DNA of 64,000 nt from Sphingomonas sp. J315 (GTDB lineage Bacteria > Pseudomonadota > Alphaproteobacteria > Sphingomonadales > Sphingomonadaceae). Location: positions 3,648,501 through 3,712,500 of the forward strand of contig NZ_CP088296.1 in assembly GCF_024666595.1 (NCBI RefSeq), given 5' to 3'. The notes below the pieces were generated by a model that did no database searches, was not told where the DNA came from, and saw only the letters and a program-made list of their open reading frames with translations. Of the stretch, positions 42,914 to 52,021 are shown one piece after another (position 1 is the stretch's first letter; each line of letters begins with the position of its first letter). The position numbers were made by a program, and so were the translations under genes.

Positions 42914-43693
42914 TCGACGTTCCGCCCCGGAAGAACGCTGATCTTGGCACCCGTGCGGTAGTTGGGATCGCGTTGATCGTCATCGCCGCTGCGGCGTTGT
43001 GGTTCGGCGGATTCGCCTTCTGGCTGCTGGTAACGCTGGGCGCGCTCGTGATGATCCATGAATGGGGTGGGCTGCACGGTGCGAGCGCAGAACAGAAGCG
43101 ACTCGCGCAATATGCGTTGATGGTCCCCCTCGCAATCCTTTCGCCGCTCGCCGCAGGGCCCGGCTTTCTCGCGCTGGGGCTGACATTGGGTGCGGCCTTC
43201 TTCCTTGCCAGCGTGACGCGCAGCGGAGCGCAGGGGGCAGGCGCGATTTATGTCGGCGTGCCGGTGCTGGCGCTGATCTTTCTGCGCGAGCAGTCCAACG
43301 GGCTCATGCTGGCATTCTGGGCGATGGCGCTGGTTTGGGCATGCGATATCGGCGCATATTTCGCCGGACGCGCAATTGGCGGGCCGAAGCTGATGCCGGC
43401 GGTCAGCCCCAACAAGACCTGGGCCGGACTTGCCGGGGGCGTCACCGCCGCCACGGGGTTCGGGTTGCTGCTGACGCTCTGGGAACTGCCGATGGCGCTT
43501 GCGCTCGCGACGCCCCTGCTTGCGGTGGTCGCACAGGCGGGCGACTTGTACGAAAGCCATCTCAAGCGTCGGGCGGGGGGTCAAGGATTCGGGGACTGTC
43601 CTGCCGGGACATGGCGGCGTGCTCGACCGGCTGGACGGGCTGGTCCCGGTCGCACCGATCGCCGCCCTGCTCGTGTTGATCCAGGGACTTTGA
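42910..43693 (+). CDS. cdsA: Phosphatidate cytidylyltransferase (frame broken by one extra base)
   Basis: From GTG at 42910 (overlapping the uppS stop) a polytopic protein of about six to eight helices reads [21 protein letters not shown] and [13 protein letters not shown], the start of the CdsA signature. After the G run 43575-43580 the signature's end, [22 protein letters not shown], is in the next frame; removing one G restores 260 residues. It makes CDP-diacylglycerol. As given, the frame would run on into dxr, an artefact of the insertion. Confidence 0.92.
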
Positions 43694-44850
43694 TGAAGAC
43701 CGTTACCATTTTGGGCGCGACCGGGTCAGTGGGCACTTCGACGCTCGACCTGATCGAGCGAGAGCCGCTGGCATTCGAAGTCGTCGCCCTCACCGCCAAT
43801 TGCGACGTCGAGCGGCTGGCCGCGGCGGCAAAGCGCGTACACGCGCGAACCGCAGTGGTAGCCGACGCAAGCTGCCACCAGGCGTTGAGCGATGCACTCG
43901 CCGGGACCGGGATTGCCGTTGCTTCCGGTCCCGACGCGGTGTGCGATGCCGCGCGGATGGAAGCGGACTGGACGATGGCGGCGATCGTCGGGACCGCCGG
44001 GCTGAAGCCGGTATTGGCAGCGCTGGAGGGCGGCAAGGCGGTCGCGCTGGCGAACAAGGAGTCGTTGGTTTCGGCTGGCGAAGTCGTAATGCAGGCCGCT
44101 GCGGCCACCGGCGCGACACTGCTTCCGGTTGATTCCGAGCATAACGCAGTATTTCAGTGCCTTGAGACGCAGAATGCGGATCGCGTCTCACGCATCATCC
44201 TGACCGCGAGCGGCGGGCCATTCCGCGAACGGTCTCTTGCCGAGATGCAGGGGATCACGCCCGAACAGGCGGTGGCGCACCCCAACTGGTCGATGGGCGC
44301 GAAGATCAGCGTCGATTCGGCGACGATGATGAACAAGGGGCTGGAGTTGATCGAGGCGTACCACCTGTTCCCGGTGACGCCCGAGCAGCTCGACGTGATT
44401 GTCCATCGCCAGTCGGTGATTCATTCGATGGTCGAATATGTCGACGGATCGGTGCTGGCGCAGTTGGGCTCGCCCGATATGCGCGTGCCGATCGCGCACG
44501 CGCTCGCCTGGCCACGACGGATGGAAACGCCGTGCCAGCGCCTTGATCTTGCCACCATCGGGCGACTGGATTTCGAAGCGCCGGACTATGAGCGCTTCCC
44601 ATGCCTCAGGCTGGCGCGCGAGGCGCTGGCGGCGGGCGGGGCGCGTCCAGCGATCTTGAACGCGGCGAACGAAGTCGCGGTTGCGGCGTTCCTGTCGCGA
44701 CGGATCGGATTTCTTGAAATTGCCGCAATCGTCGCGGATACCCTTGATCGCTATGACCCGGCCGCGCCGGAAACGCTCGATCAGGTGCTGGCGATCGACG
44801 CGGAGGCGCGGATTTTGGCGGGCGAGCGTGTGAAGGACTGCGTAGTTTGA
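43693..44850 (+). CDS. dxr: 1-deoxy-D-xylulose 5-phosphate reductoisomerase
   Basis: 385 residues from ATG at 43693, which overlaps the cdsA stop (TGATG). NADPH-binding ILGATGSVGTSTLDL, VALANKESLVSAGE, the metal-site SEHNAVFQCL and LTASGGPFRERS, and HPNWSMGAKISVDSATMMNKG are all present. It catalyses the first committed step of the MEP isoprenoid route, feeding precursor to the uppS product encoded just upstream. It is coupled to rseP by a TTGA overlap. Confidence 0.97.
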   Translation: MKTVTILGATGSVGTSTLDLIEREPLAFEVVALTANCDVERLAAAAKRVHARTAVVADASCHQALSDALAGTGIAVASGPDAVCDAARMEADWTMAAIVGTAGLKPVLAALEGGKAVALANKESLVSAGEVVMQAAAATGATLLPVDSEHNAVFQCLETQNADRVSRIILTASGGPFRERSLAEMQGITPEQAVAHPNWSMGAKISVDSATMMNKGLELIEAYHLFPVTPEQLDVIVHRQSVIHSMVEYVDGSVLAQLGSPDMRVPIAHALAWPRRMETPCQRLDLATIGRLDFEAPDYERFPCLRLAREALAAGGARPAILNAANEVAVAAFLSRRIGFLEIAAIVADTLDRYDPAAPETLDQVLAIDAEARILAGERVKDCVV

Positions 44851-45983
44851 CCGAAAACCCCGGTTTCTTTCTCTACCTGATCGCCTTCATCCTGATCATC
44901 GGGCCGCTCGTGTTCGTGCATGAGCTGGGTCATTACGCTGCCGGTCGCTGGTTCGGGATCAAGGCAGAAGCATTTTCGGTCGGTTTCGGGCGCGAAGTGG
45001 CCGGGTTCACCGACAAGCGCGGGACACGGTGGAAGTTCGGGTGGCTGCCGCTGGGCGGTTACGTCAAGTTTGCGGGCGACATGAACCCGGCGGGACAGCC
45101 CAGTCCAGAGTGGCTCGCGCTGCCTGCGGCGGAGCGTGCCCAAACCTTTCAGGCCAAGCCGCTGTGGCAGCGCGCGATTGTCGTCGCGGCGGGGCCGATC
45201 ACCAATTTTGTCGTCGCGATCGCGATTCTCGGTGCGTTTGCGGGCGTCTATGGCGAGGCGAAAATGCCAGCCGTGGCGGGGGCGATCCAGCCGAACACGC
45301 CCGCAGCGAACGCAGGACTAAGGCCCGGCGATCGATTCGTTGCGATCGGCGGGCGGCAGGTCGAAACATTCGAGGACCTGATGCACTTCACCTCGCTGCG
45401 TGCGGGATTGAAGGTGCGGATCGACTATGTGCGCGACGGCCAGCCTGCGAGCACCGAGGCAGTGATCGGCCGCCGGGTCGAGAAGGACCGGTTCGGGAAC
45501 GAGACAAGCCGAGGAATCCTGGGCATCGCGCCGAGTGGCGAGGTGATCCGTACGCCTGTCGCCTGGTGGCAGGCACCGGTGGTCGGATTCAACCGCACCG
45601 TGTCTCTGGTCGGGACGATGATCGACGGTCTGGGTCAGCTTATCTTGGGTCGCGTTCCGGTAAGCGAGCTGGGCGGGCCGTTGCGAATCGCCAAATATTC
45701 CGGCGAGATGCTCTCGCTCGGGTTTGAGCAGTTCGTCATCATGGCCGCGCTCATCTCGATAAATCTGGGGTTCATTAACCTGCTGCCAGTCCCGGTGCTG
45801 GATGGCGGCCATCTTCTGTTCTATGCGGTCGAAGCGCTGCGCCGGAAACCCGTCGAGCCTGAGGTGATGGAATGGGCATTTCGCGGCGGGATGATTGCGA
45901 TACTGGCGTTGATGCTGCTGGTTACATTCAACGATCTGGGCGCATTTGGCGTGTGGAGAAGCCTGGCCGGGTTGATCGGCTGA
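44847..45983 (+). CDS. rseP: Site-2 (RIP) zinc metalloprotease RseP/MmpA
   Basis: 378 residues from a TTG start at 44847 that overlaps the dxr stop. The zinc site HELGH is at residues 25-29 in the first membrane helix, a PDZ domain (VAGAIQPNTPAANAGLRPGD) follows, and LLPVPVLDGGH with the third ligand lies in a C-terminal helix. It cleaves membrane-bound anti-sigma or cell-cycle substrates within the membrane. Position between dxr and bamA is the standard one. Confidence 0.96.
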   Translation: MTENPGFFLYLIAFILIIGPLVFVHELGHYAAGRWFGIKAEAFSVGFGREVAGFTDKRGTRWKFGWLPLGGYVKFAGDMNPAGQPSPEWLALPAAERAQTFQAKPLWQRAIVVAAGPITNFVVAIAILGAFAGVYGEAKMPAVAGAIQPNTPAANAGLRPGDRFVAIGGRQVETFEDLMHFTSLRAGLKVRIDYVRDGQPASTEAVIGRRVEKDRFGNETSRGILGIAPSGEVIRTPVAWWQAPVVGFNRTVSLVGTMIDGLGQLILGRVPVSELGGPLRIAKYSGEMLSLGFEQFVIMAALISINLGFINLLPVPVLDGGHLLFYAVEALRRKPVEPEVMEWAFRGGMIAILALMLLVTFNDLGAFGVWRSLAGLIG

Positions 45984-46054
45984 ACCGGTTGGGGCAGGGC
46001 GTGCATACGGACGCATGCTTCCGACCAAAATCTCTTAAATCCGACTGGGGTGGG

Positions 46055-48812
46055 ATGGTGACGGCACTCAAGGTTACGAAATTCGGCGCGCGCGCCTCCG
46101 CGGTCCTGATGGCCGGCACGACGTTGTTCGCGCTCGCCACAGCCGCGCAGGCCCAGCAGGCGCCAGCCTCCGCTCCGGCCGCGCAACAGCCCGCCCCGGC
46201 CCCCGAGGCGCTTGAGACGCGGACCATTCGCACATTGCGGGTCGACGGCACCCAGCGGCTCGAGCCGGAGACGGTGCTGTCCTACACGCGCCTGCGTGTC
46301 GGCCAGACCTACACCACCGAAAGCCTCGACCAGGCGATCCGTGACGTGCTGGCAAGCGAATTGCTTGCCGACGTGACGATCGAGGGCGTTGAGTCGGGCG
46401 ACATCGTACTGCGCGTGCGCGAAAATCCGGTGATCAACCGCGTCATCCTTGAGGGCAACAAGCGCCTGAAGGACGACAAGATCGTCAAGGAAATCAAGCT
46501 CGCTCCGCGCCAGATGTTCACCCGCACCGCAGTGCGGGCGGACGTCGCCCGGATCATCGAGCTGTATCGCCGCCAGGGCCGTTTCGCCGCGAGCGTCGAA
46601 CCAAAGATGGTCAGTCTCGACCAGAACCGCGTCGACGTGGTGTTCGAGGTGCGCGAAGGCCCCAAATCGCGCGTCCGCCAGATCAACATCATCGGCAACG
46701 AGCAGTTTTCGGACGGCAAATTGCGCGGTGAAATGGCGACCAAACAGTCGCGTTTGACCAGCATTTTAAGCTCCAACACGAGCTACGACCAGGACCGACT
46801 GGCCTATGACCAGCAGAAGCTGCGTCAATTCTACCTGACCCAGGGTTATGCCGATTTCCGCGTCGTTTCGGCGGTCGCGGAGCTGACCCCCGGACAAGCG
46901 CGACTTCATCATCACCTATGTGATCGAGGAAGGGCCACGCTACAAGTTCGGGCCGGTCACGGTCGACAGCAACATCCGCGACTTCGACGACACCGCGCTG
47001 GCCAAGGGCCTGGCGATGAAGGAGGGCGATTGGTACAACGCCAAGCTGGTCGAGGACACAATCGACCAGCTGTCGGAGACGGCGGGCGCGTTCGGCTACG
47101 CCTTTGCGAATGTCAATCCGGACTTCAATCGCGATCGCGAAAAGTTGACGATGACGATCAACTTCAACATCGCCGAGGCGCGCCGCACCTATGTCGAGCG
47201 GATCGACATCACCGGCAATACCCAGACGCAGGACAAGGTGATCCGCCGCGAAATGCGCCTGGCCGAGGGCGACGCCTTCAACACCTTCCTGGTCAAGCGT
47301 TCGCAGGACCGCATCAACTCGCTCGGCTATTTCAACGAGAAGTTCGAGATCGAGCAGAAGGAAGGGTCGGCACCCGACCGCGTGATCCTGACTGCCAATG
47401 TCGAGGAGAAGTCAACCGGCGAGCTGACGCTGTCGGCGGGCTTCTCGAGCCTCGAGCGGTTCATCTTCCAGGGCTCGGTGCGCCAGCGCAACTTCCGCGG
47501 CAAGGGGCAGGACCTGCGCCTGTCGGCCGACTATTCGAGCTACTCGAAGTCGGTCGAGCTGGGCTTCACCGAACCGTATCTGTTCGACCAGAATGTTGCG
47601 CTGGGCGGCACGCTGTTCCGCCGCGACTATAATTCGTTCAACTATCTGGGCACCGATCGCCGCACCACTTACGAGCAGGTTTCGACCGGCGGCCAGGTGG
47701 TGCTCGGCGTGCCGCTGACCGAATTCTGGACGCTGTCGGGCCGCTATTCGCTCACCCATGACGCGGTGTCGCTGGACGAGAACACCTTCTTCACCAACGG
47801 TGCGTGCGATCCGCTCAAGGCCGGTCGCTATCTCTGCGAAGCGCTGGGCAATCGCTGGACGTCTGCGGTCGGGTTGTCGCTGATTTACGACAGCCTCAAC
47901 AGCCGTCTGCGTCCGACCCGCGGTCAGCGGCTGGTGCTGGGCACCGATTTCGCGGGTCTTGGCGGCGACGTGAAGTATCTGCGCGGTCGTTTCGATGCCG
48001 ACAAATACTGGAACATCGGCAGCGGCTTCATCTTCTCGGCGGGGCTTGAGGGCGGCTATATCCACAGCCTCGAGGATGGCGCACCCGGCGTCGATCCGGT
48101 CCGGATCACCGACCGCTTCTTCCTGGGTGAGCCGCAGTTCCGCGGGTTCGATATTCGCGGCGTCGGCCCGCGTATTCAGCGCATCGGGTTCACCGGAACC
48201 GTGGCGAGTGGCAATCAGACGCTGATCGTCGACGAAGACCAGATCTTCGACGACGCGATCGGCGGTCGCGCTTACTATCTCGGCAAGCTTGAGCTGGAAA
48301 TCCCGCTGGGTGCAGGCGCGCGCGAGATGGGGATTCGCCCGTCGATCTTCCTCATGGCGGGTGCCAATTGGGGAGTTCGCGCGCCGAACAAGACGGCGAA
48401 CTTCGCACAGGCGACGGACGGCGCGGGCAACCCGTTGTTCAACGCCGACGGATCGCCCTCGCTCTTGCCGATCGAGACGCCGCAGTTCGACGGGAACGGA
48501 AACCCCCTCTTTGCGGTTCCGATCACCGACAGCGTCGCGCCGGGGCAGCTTACGACCTGTAGTGTCGGTTTCGCTGCGACGTTGGGCGGGGCGTGTTCTG
48601 GGACCTCGATCAACACCCGGTACAACCTCCAGACCGATCCGTTCCTCGAACGATTCCTCGGCAACTCGCCCAAGCCCCGCCTGTCGGTCGGCGTCGGCGT
48701 CAACTGGAACTCGCCGTTCGGCCCGCTGCGGCTCGATCTGGCACACGCTTTCCTGACTCAGGAAGGCGACGATACGAAACTCTTCACCTTCAACGTAGGG
48801 ACTGCATTCTAA
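46055..48812 (+). CDS. bamA: Outer membrane assembly factor BamA (frame broken by one extra base)
   Basis: A signal peptide (TTLFALATAAQAQ) and the first POTRA domains (RTIRTLRVDGTQRLEPETVL, NRVILEGNKRLKDDKI, RQINIIGNEQFSDGKL) are read in one frame to about 46886; the remaining POTRAs and the 16-stranded barrel with FGVRAPN-type and RISDRFFLGEP-like VRITDRFFLGEPQFRGFDIRG block (about 48100-48170) are in the next. One surplus base in the C run 46887-46891 explains the break, restoring TPDKRDFIITYVIEEG and about 918 residues ending in aromatic Phe. BamA is essential, so this is probably a sequencing error. Confidence 0.93.
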
Positions 48813-49423
48813 TGCGTAATACCAAGACCATTCTCGCGGTGATCGCCGCTGCGGGCGCGACGTTCGGCGCTGGCGCCGCCGCCGCGCAGGCGCTCGTCGA
48901 CACCAAGGTCGCGATCGTCGATGTCGAACGCATCATGAGCAGCTGCACCGCCTGTACCGCCGCAGCGACTCAGCTCCAGGCGCAGCGCACCCAGTTGCAG
49001 CAATATGCGCAGCAGCAGGGCACGCCGCTCCAGACTGAGGAAACCGCGCTTCAGGCCGCGCTCAAGGCAGCAAATGGCAAGCCCGATGCAGCGCTTACCG
49101 CACGTATCCAGGCGTTCCAGCAGCGCCAGCAGACCGCGCAGCAGCAGTTCAGCGAGCGTCAGCAGACGTTCCAGCGCAACGTCCAGTATGTGAACCAGCA
49201 GGTTGCACAGCGGATGGTGCCGGTTATCGAGCAGATTTCGCAGCAGCGCGGCGCGCATATCGCGATGGCGAAGGATTCGGTGCTGTATGCGGCGACCAAC
49301 ATCGACATCACCGATGCGGTCCTCGCCGCGCTGAACCAGCAGCTGCCGAGCGTTCAGACCGTCGCTCCGCCGCCGCAGCAGCAACCGGCACAGCCGACCC
49401 AGCCGGCACCCACCGGCCGGTGA
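48812..49423 (+). CDS. skp: Periplasmic chaperone Skp/OmpH family
   Basis: 203 residues; TAATG overlap with the bamA stop. Signal peptide [19 protein letters not shown], then [14 protein letters not shown] and a long Gln-rich coiled coil (about residues 55-130) that forms the tentacles of the Skp trimer, and a Pro/Gln-rich tail. It should hold unfolded outer-membrane proteins on the way to BamA. The pair Cys in SSCTACTAA is unusual and of unknown significance. Confidence 0.9.
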   Translation: MRNTKTILAVIAAAGATFGAGAAAAQALVDTKVAIVDVERIMSSCTACTAAATQLQAQRTQLQQYAQQQGTPLQTEETALQAALKAANGKPDAALTARIQAFQQRQQTAQQQFSERQQTFQRNVQYVNQQVAQRMVPVIEQISQQRGAHIAMAKDSVLYAATNIDITDAVLAALNQQLPSVQTVAPPPQQQPAQPTQPAPTGR

Positions 49424-49899
49424 GCGACGCCGCCGAAGGAAAGGCCGCGATCGGCCCGCTCGACGTGACACGGGTGATGGCGGCTCTTCCGCACCGCTAT
49501 CCGATGTTGCTTGTCGATCGGGTCGAACAGCTGATCCCCGACGAGCGCATCGTCGCGATCAAGGCGGTGTCGATCAACGAGGAGTTCTTCCAGGGGCATT
49601 TCCCCGGAAGGCCGATCATGCCCGGCGTCCTCCAGGTGGAGGCGCTGGCGCAGGCGGCGGGTGTGCTCGCGGTTGAGAGCCTCGGCCTCGCGGGTACCGG
49701 CAAGCTGGTCTATTTCATGTCGATCGACGGCGTGAAGTTCCGCAAGCCGGTCGAGCCGGGCGTGCTGCTCCGGCTTGAGGTTGAGTTCGTCCAGAAGCGT
49801 TCGCGCATCTGCAAGTTCTCCGGCAAGGCGTATCTGGGCGACGACCTGGCCACCGAGTGCGAATTTACCGCGATGATCGCCGATCCACCCTCGGCCTAA
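49420..49899 (+). CDS. fabZ: 3-hydroxyacyl-ACP dehydratase FabZ
   Basis: 159 residues from GTG at 49420, overlapping the skp stop (GTGA). The hot-dog fold shows [13 protein letters not shown], the catalytic His in [15 protein letters not shown] and the Glu in [11 protein letters not shown]. It dehydrates beta-hydroxyacyl-ACP in fatty acid synthesis. In many Gram-negatives it lies with lpxD and lpxA between skp and the Lipid A genes; here those genes are absent from the window, and rpmE follows. Confidence 0.96.
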   Translation: MSDAAEGKAAIGPLDVTRVMAALPHRYPMLLVDRVEQLIPDERIVAIKAVSINEEFFQGHFPGRPIMPGVLQVEALAQAAGVLAVESLGLAGTGKLVYFMSIDGVKFRKPVEPGVLLRLEVEFVQKRSRICKFSGKAYLGDDLATECEFTAMIADPPSA

Positions 49900-49998
49900 A
49901 CCGCGCTGCCCACCATATTGCATTCTGACGCGGTGCCGTGTAACGCGCCGCGTCCGCTGCCGGTCGGAAACCGGTGGCTAATCCAGAAGGAATTTTCC

Positions 49999-50229
49999 GT
50001 GAAGGCCGATACGCACCCCGATTATCACATGATCAAGGTCCAGATGACCGACGGTACCGTGTACGAGACTCGCTCGACCTGGGGCAAGGAAGGCGATGTG
50101 ATGCAGCTGGAAATCGATCCGTTGGCGCACCCGGCCTGGACCGGCGGCCGCGGCCACCTGCTCGATAGCGGCGGCCAGGTCGCGCGCTTCAACAAGCGTT
50201 TCGGCGGACTCTCGCTCTCCAAGAAGTGA
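49999..50229 (+). CDS. rpmE: 50S ribosomal protein L31
   Basis: 76 residues from GTG at 49999, with AGAAGGAA ten bases upstream deciding the start. Sequence [24 protein letters not shown] and HPAWTGG match L31; the four zinc-binding Cys are absent, so it is the C-minus type found in alphaproteobacteria. Followed by a hairpin terminator at 50267. Confidence 0.95.
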   Translation: MKADTHPDYHMIKVQMTDGTVYETRSTWGKEGDVMQLEIDPLAHPAWTGGRGHLLDSGGQVARFNKRFGGLSLSKK

Positions 50230-50266
50230 GCGTTACGGGCGCTGCGCCCGGTCGAACCCGATAGAG

Positions 50267-50298
50267 CGGCCCGTCCCGGACCCCGGGGCGGGCCGTTT
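50267..50298 (+). terminator. Rho-independent terminator after rpmE
   Basis: Stem CGGCCCG/CGGGCCG around an inner CCCGGACCCCGGG-type sequence, followed by TTT; lies 38 bases after the rpmE stop. Confidence 0.75.
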
Positions 50299-50350
50299 GC
50301 GCTGGAAAGCCGTTAACGCGGCATTAGCCATCGTCGCCTAGGTTTGGCGC

Positions 50351-50677
50351 ATGGTTTCGACGGGCAAACGCAGCATCACCGCAGAATTCGAACCGGCAGT
50401 GCTCGGCCGCCGCCGCGCGCCGCGTGCGCCGGTGTCGCTCGACGCCAAGGTCGGCCGCGGTGGTCTCGACCGCGCACTGTGCAAGGTGGTCGACCTGTCG
50501 ACCCACGGTGCCAAGATCGAGACCTACTCGGCCGTGCGCCGCGATTCGATGATCTGGCTGACGCTGCCGCATGTCGGCCACTGGGCGGCGCGCGTGGTGT
50601 GGTCGAACGACTTCGAAGCCGGGCTGGAGTTCCAGATCCCGCTCAGCGAGGACGAGTTCGAACTGCTGGTTTCCTGA
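50351..50677 (+). CDS. PilZ domain protein
   Basis: 108 residues forming a single PilZ-like domain. The c-di-GMP-binding arginine loop is GRRRAPRAPVSL (RxxxR) and the second motif is VVDLSTHGAKIE ((D/N)xSxxG). It may be a free-standing c-di-GMP receptor acting on motility or surface traits; the partner is unknown. Lies between rpmE and ccmC, both on the same strand, with 68 bases before ccmC. Confidence 0.85.
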   Translation: MVSTGKRSITAEFEPAVLGRRRAPRAPVSLDAKVGRGGLDRALCKVVDLSTHGAKIETYSAVRRDSMIWLTLPHVGHWAARVVWSNDFEAGLEFQIPLSEDEFELLVS

Positions 50678-50745
50678 AGAGGCGCGCAAACCCGCACATC
50701 CTGTTTGGACTCGTCGGCGTTTCCGCTTAAGAGCGGCCAAACGCC

Positions 50746-51462
50746 GTGATCCATGCACTCGCCAACCCCACGCGCTTCCTCAAGATCGCGCGCCCGCTGA
50801 CGCCCATCCTGTTCTGGAGCGGGTTGCTGCTGACGCTTGTCGGTGCCTGGGGCGGCTTGACGCAGACGCCGCCCGACTATCTGCAAAAGGAAAGCGTCCG
50901 CATCCTCTACATCCATGTGCCGAGCGCGTGGCTGGGGATGGGGGGGTGGAGCGCGCTGGCAATTGCGTGCTTTGCCTATCTGGTGTGGCGGCATCCGTTG
51001 GCGATGGTTGCGGCGCGTGCGACGGCGCCCGTCGGGGCGATGTTTGCCGCGCTATGCCTGATTACCGGGGCGATCTGGGGGCGGCCTACCTGGGGTACGT
51101 GGTGGCAATGGGACGGGCGGCTGACGTCGATGCTGTTGCTGTTCTTCATCTATATCGCGTGGATTGCGCTTGAACGTGCCGACCGCGAGCGGGGCGGGGA
51201 CGGGCGCATTCCGGCGCTGTTCGGGATCGCAGGAACGGTACTGCTGCCGGTGATTCGCTATTCGGTAGTGTGGTGGAACACGTTGCATCAGGGGCAGAGC
51301 CTGACGCTGACCAAATCGACGATCCATGATTCGATGCTGTGGCCGCTGCTGCTGACGCTCCCCGGTTTCTCTCTACTGTTCGGCGGCATCGTCCTGATGC
51401 GGATGCGTGCAATCCTGGCGGAGCAGCGCGTCGAGGCGCGGATGCGGCGGATGACGGCATGA
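50746..51462 (+). CDS. ccmC: Heme exporter protein CcmC
   Basis: 238 residues from GTG at 50746. Six membrane helices with the tryptophan-rich periplasmic motif WGTWWQWDGRLTS and flanking His residues in HVPSAWLGMG and LHQGQS. CcmC presents heme to CcmE in System I cytochrome c maturation. It opens a tightly packed run of ccm genes; ccmA and ccmB are not upstream. Stop overlaps the ccmD start. Confidence 0.96.
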   Translation: MIHALANPTRFLKIARPLTPILFWSGLLLTLVGAWGGLTQTPPDYLQKESVRILYIHVPSAWLGMGGWSALAIACFAYLVWRHPLAMVAARATAPVGAMFAALCLITGAIWGRPTWGTWWQWDGRLTSMLLLFFIYIAWIALERADRERGGDGRIPALFGIAGTVLLPVIRYSVVWWNTLHQGQSLTLTKSTIHDSMLWPLLLTLPGFSLLFGGIVLMRMRAILAEQRVEARMRRMTA

Positions 51463-51590
51463 ACCACTGGCCGTTTATTATTGCCGCCTATGCGGTTGTG
51501 ACGCTGGGCATTGGTGGTCTGTCGCTGGCAAGCTGGGTTGGGATGCGCCGCGCCGAAGCCGCTTCTGAAGCATTGAGGGACCGGCGATGA
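51459..51590 (+). CDS. ccmD: Heme exporter protein CcmD
   Basis: 43 residues, one membrane segment (FIIAAYAVVTLGIGGLSL) followed by a basic/helical tail (RRAEAASEALRDRR), as expected for the small CcmD protein that stabilises the CcmC-CcmE complex. ATG overlaps the ccmC stop (ATGA) and its own stop overlaps the ccmE ATG. Confidence 0.9.
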   Translation: MNHWPFIIAAYAVVTLGIGGLSLASWVGMRRAEAASEALRDRR

Positions 51591-52021
51591 AGGCGAAGCA
51601 CCAGCGATTGATCCTCGGGCTGCTCGCACTGGCCGCGATCGGCGGGGCGAGCGGGTTGGCGCTGTCGGCGCTGCGCGATCAGGCTGCGTTTTTCTACACC
51701 CCCAGCGACCTCGCCACGAAAGCACCCCAGCCAGGCAAGGCGGTACGACTCGGCGGCATGGTGCAGGCGGGCAGTATCAAGAAGCTGGCCGACGGGATCA
51801 CCATTTCCTTCATCGTCGCGGACAATGGCGGGACAGTGCCGGTGCGCTTCACCGGCGTCGCCCCGGACCTGTTCAAGGAAAATTCCGGCGTCGTGGCCGA
51901 AGGCAAGTTCGAGGCGGACGGCAGCTTTACCGCCGACAATCTGCTCGCCAAGCATGACGAACGCTACATGCCGCCCGAGATCGCCGACAAGATGCCCGCG
52001 CCCGGGAACATGGGGCGATGA
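51587..52021 (+). CDS. ccmE: Cytochrome c-type biogenesis heme chaperone CcmE
   Basis: 144 residues. A single N-terminal membrane anchor (LILGLLALAAIGGASGLAL) and a beta-barrel OB fold with FYTPSDL and VRLGGMV lead to the heme-binding motif LAKHDERYMPPE, in which His123 covalently holds heme and Tyr127 assists. It ferries heme to CcmF in the periplasm. Overlaps ccmF by four bases. Confidence 0.96.
   Translation: MKAKHQRLILGLLALAAIGGASGLALSALRDQAAFFYTPSDLATKAPQPGKAVRLGGMVQAGSIKKLADGITISFIVADNGGTVPVRFTGVAPDLFKENSGVVAEGKFEADGSFTADNLLAKHDERYMPPEIADKMPAPGNMGR

Noticed and set aside
42724..44850. Single open frame suggesting a CdsA-Dxr fusion enzyme
   Set aside because: Explained by one extra G at 43575-43580 that removes the cdsA stop; both genes have their own normal start and end.
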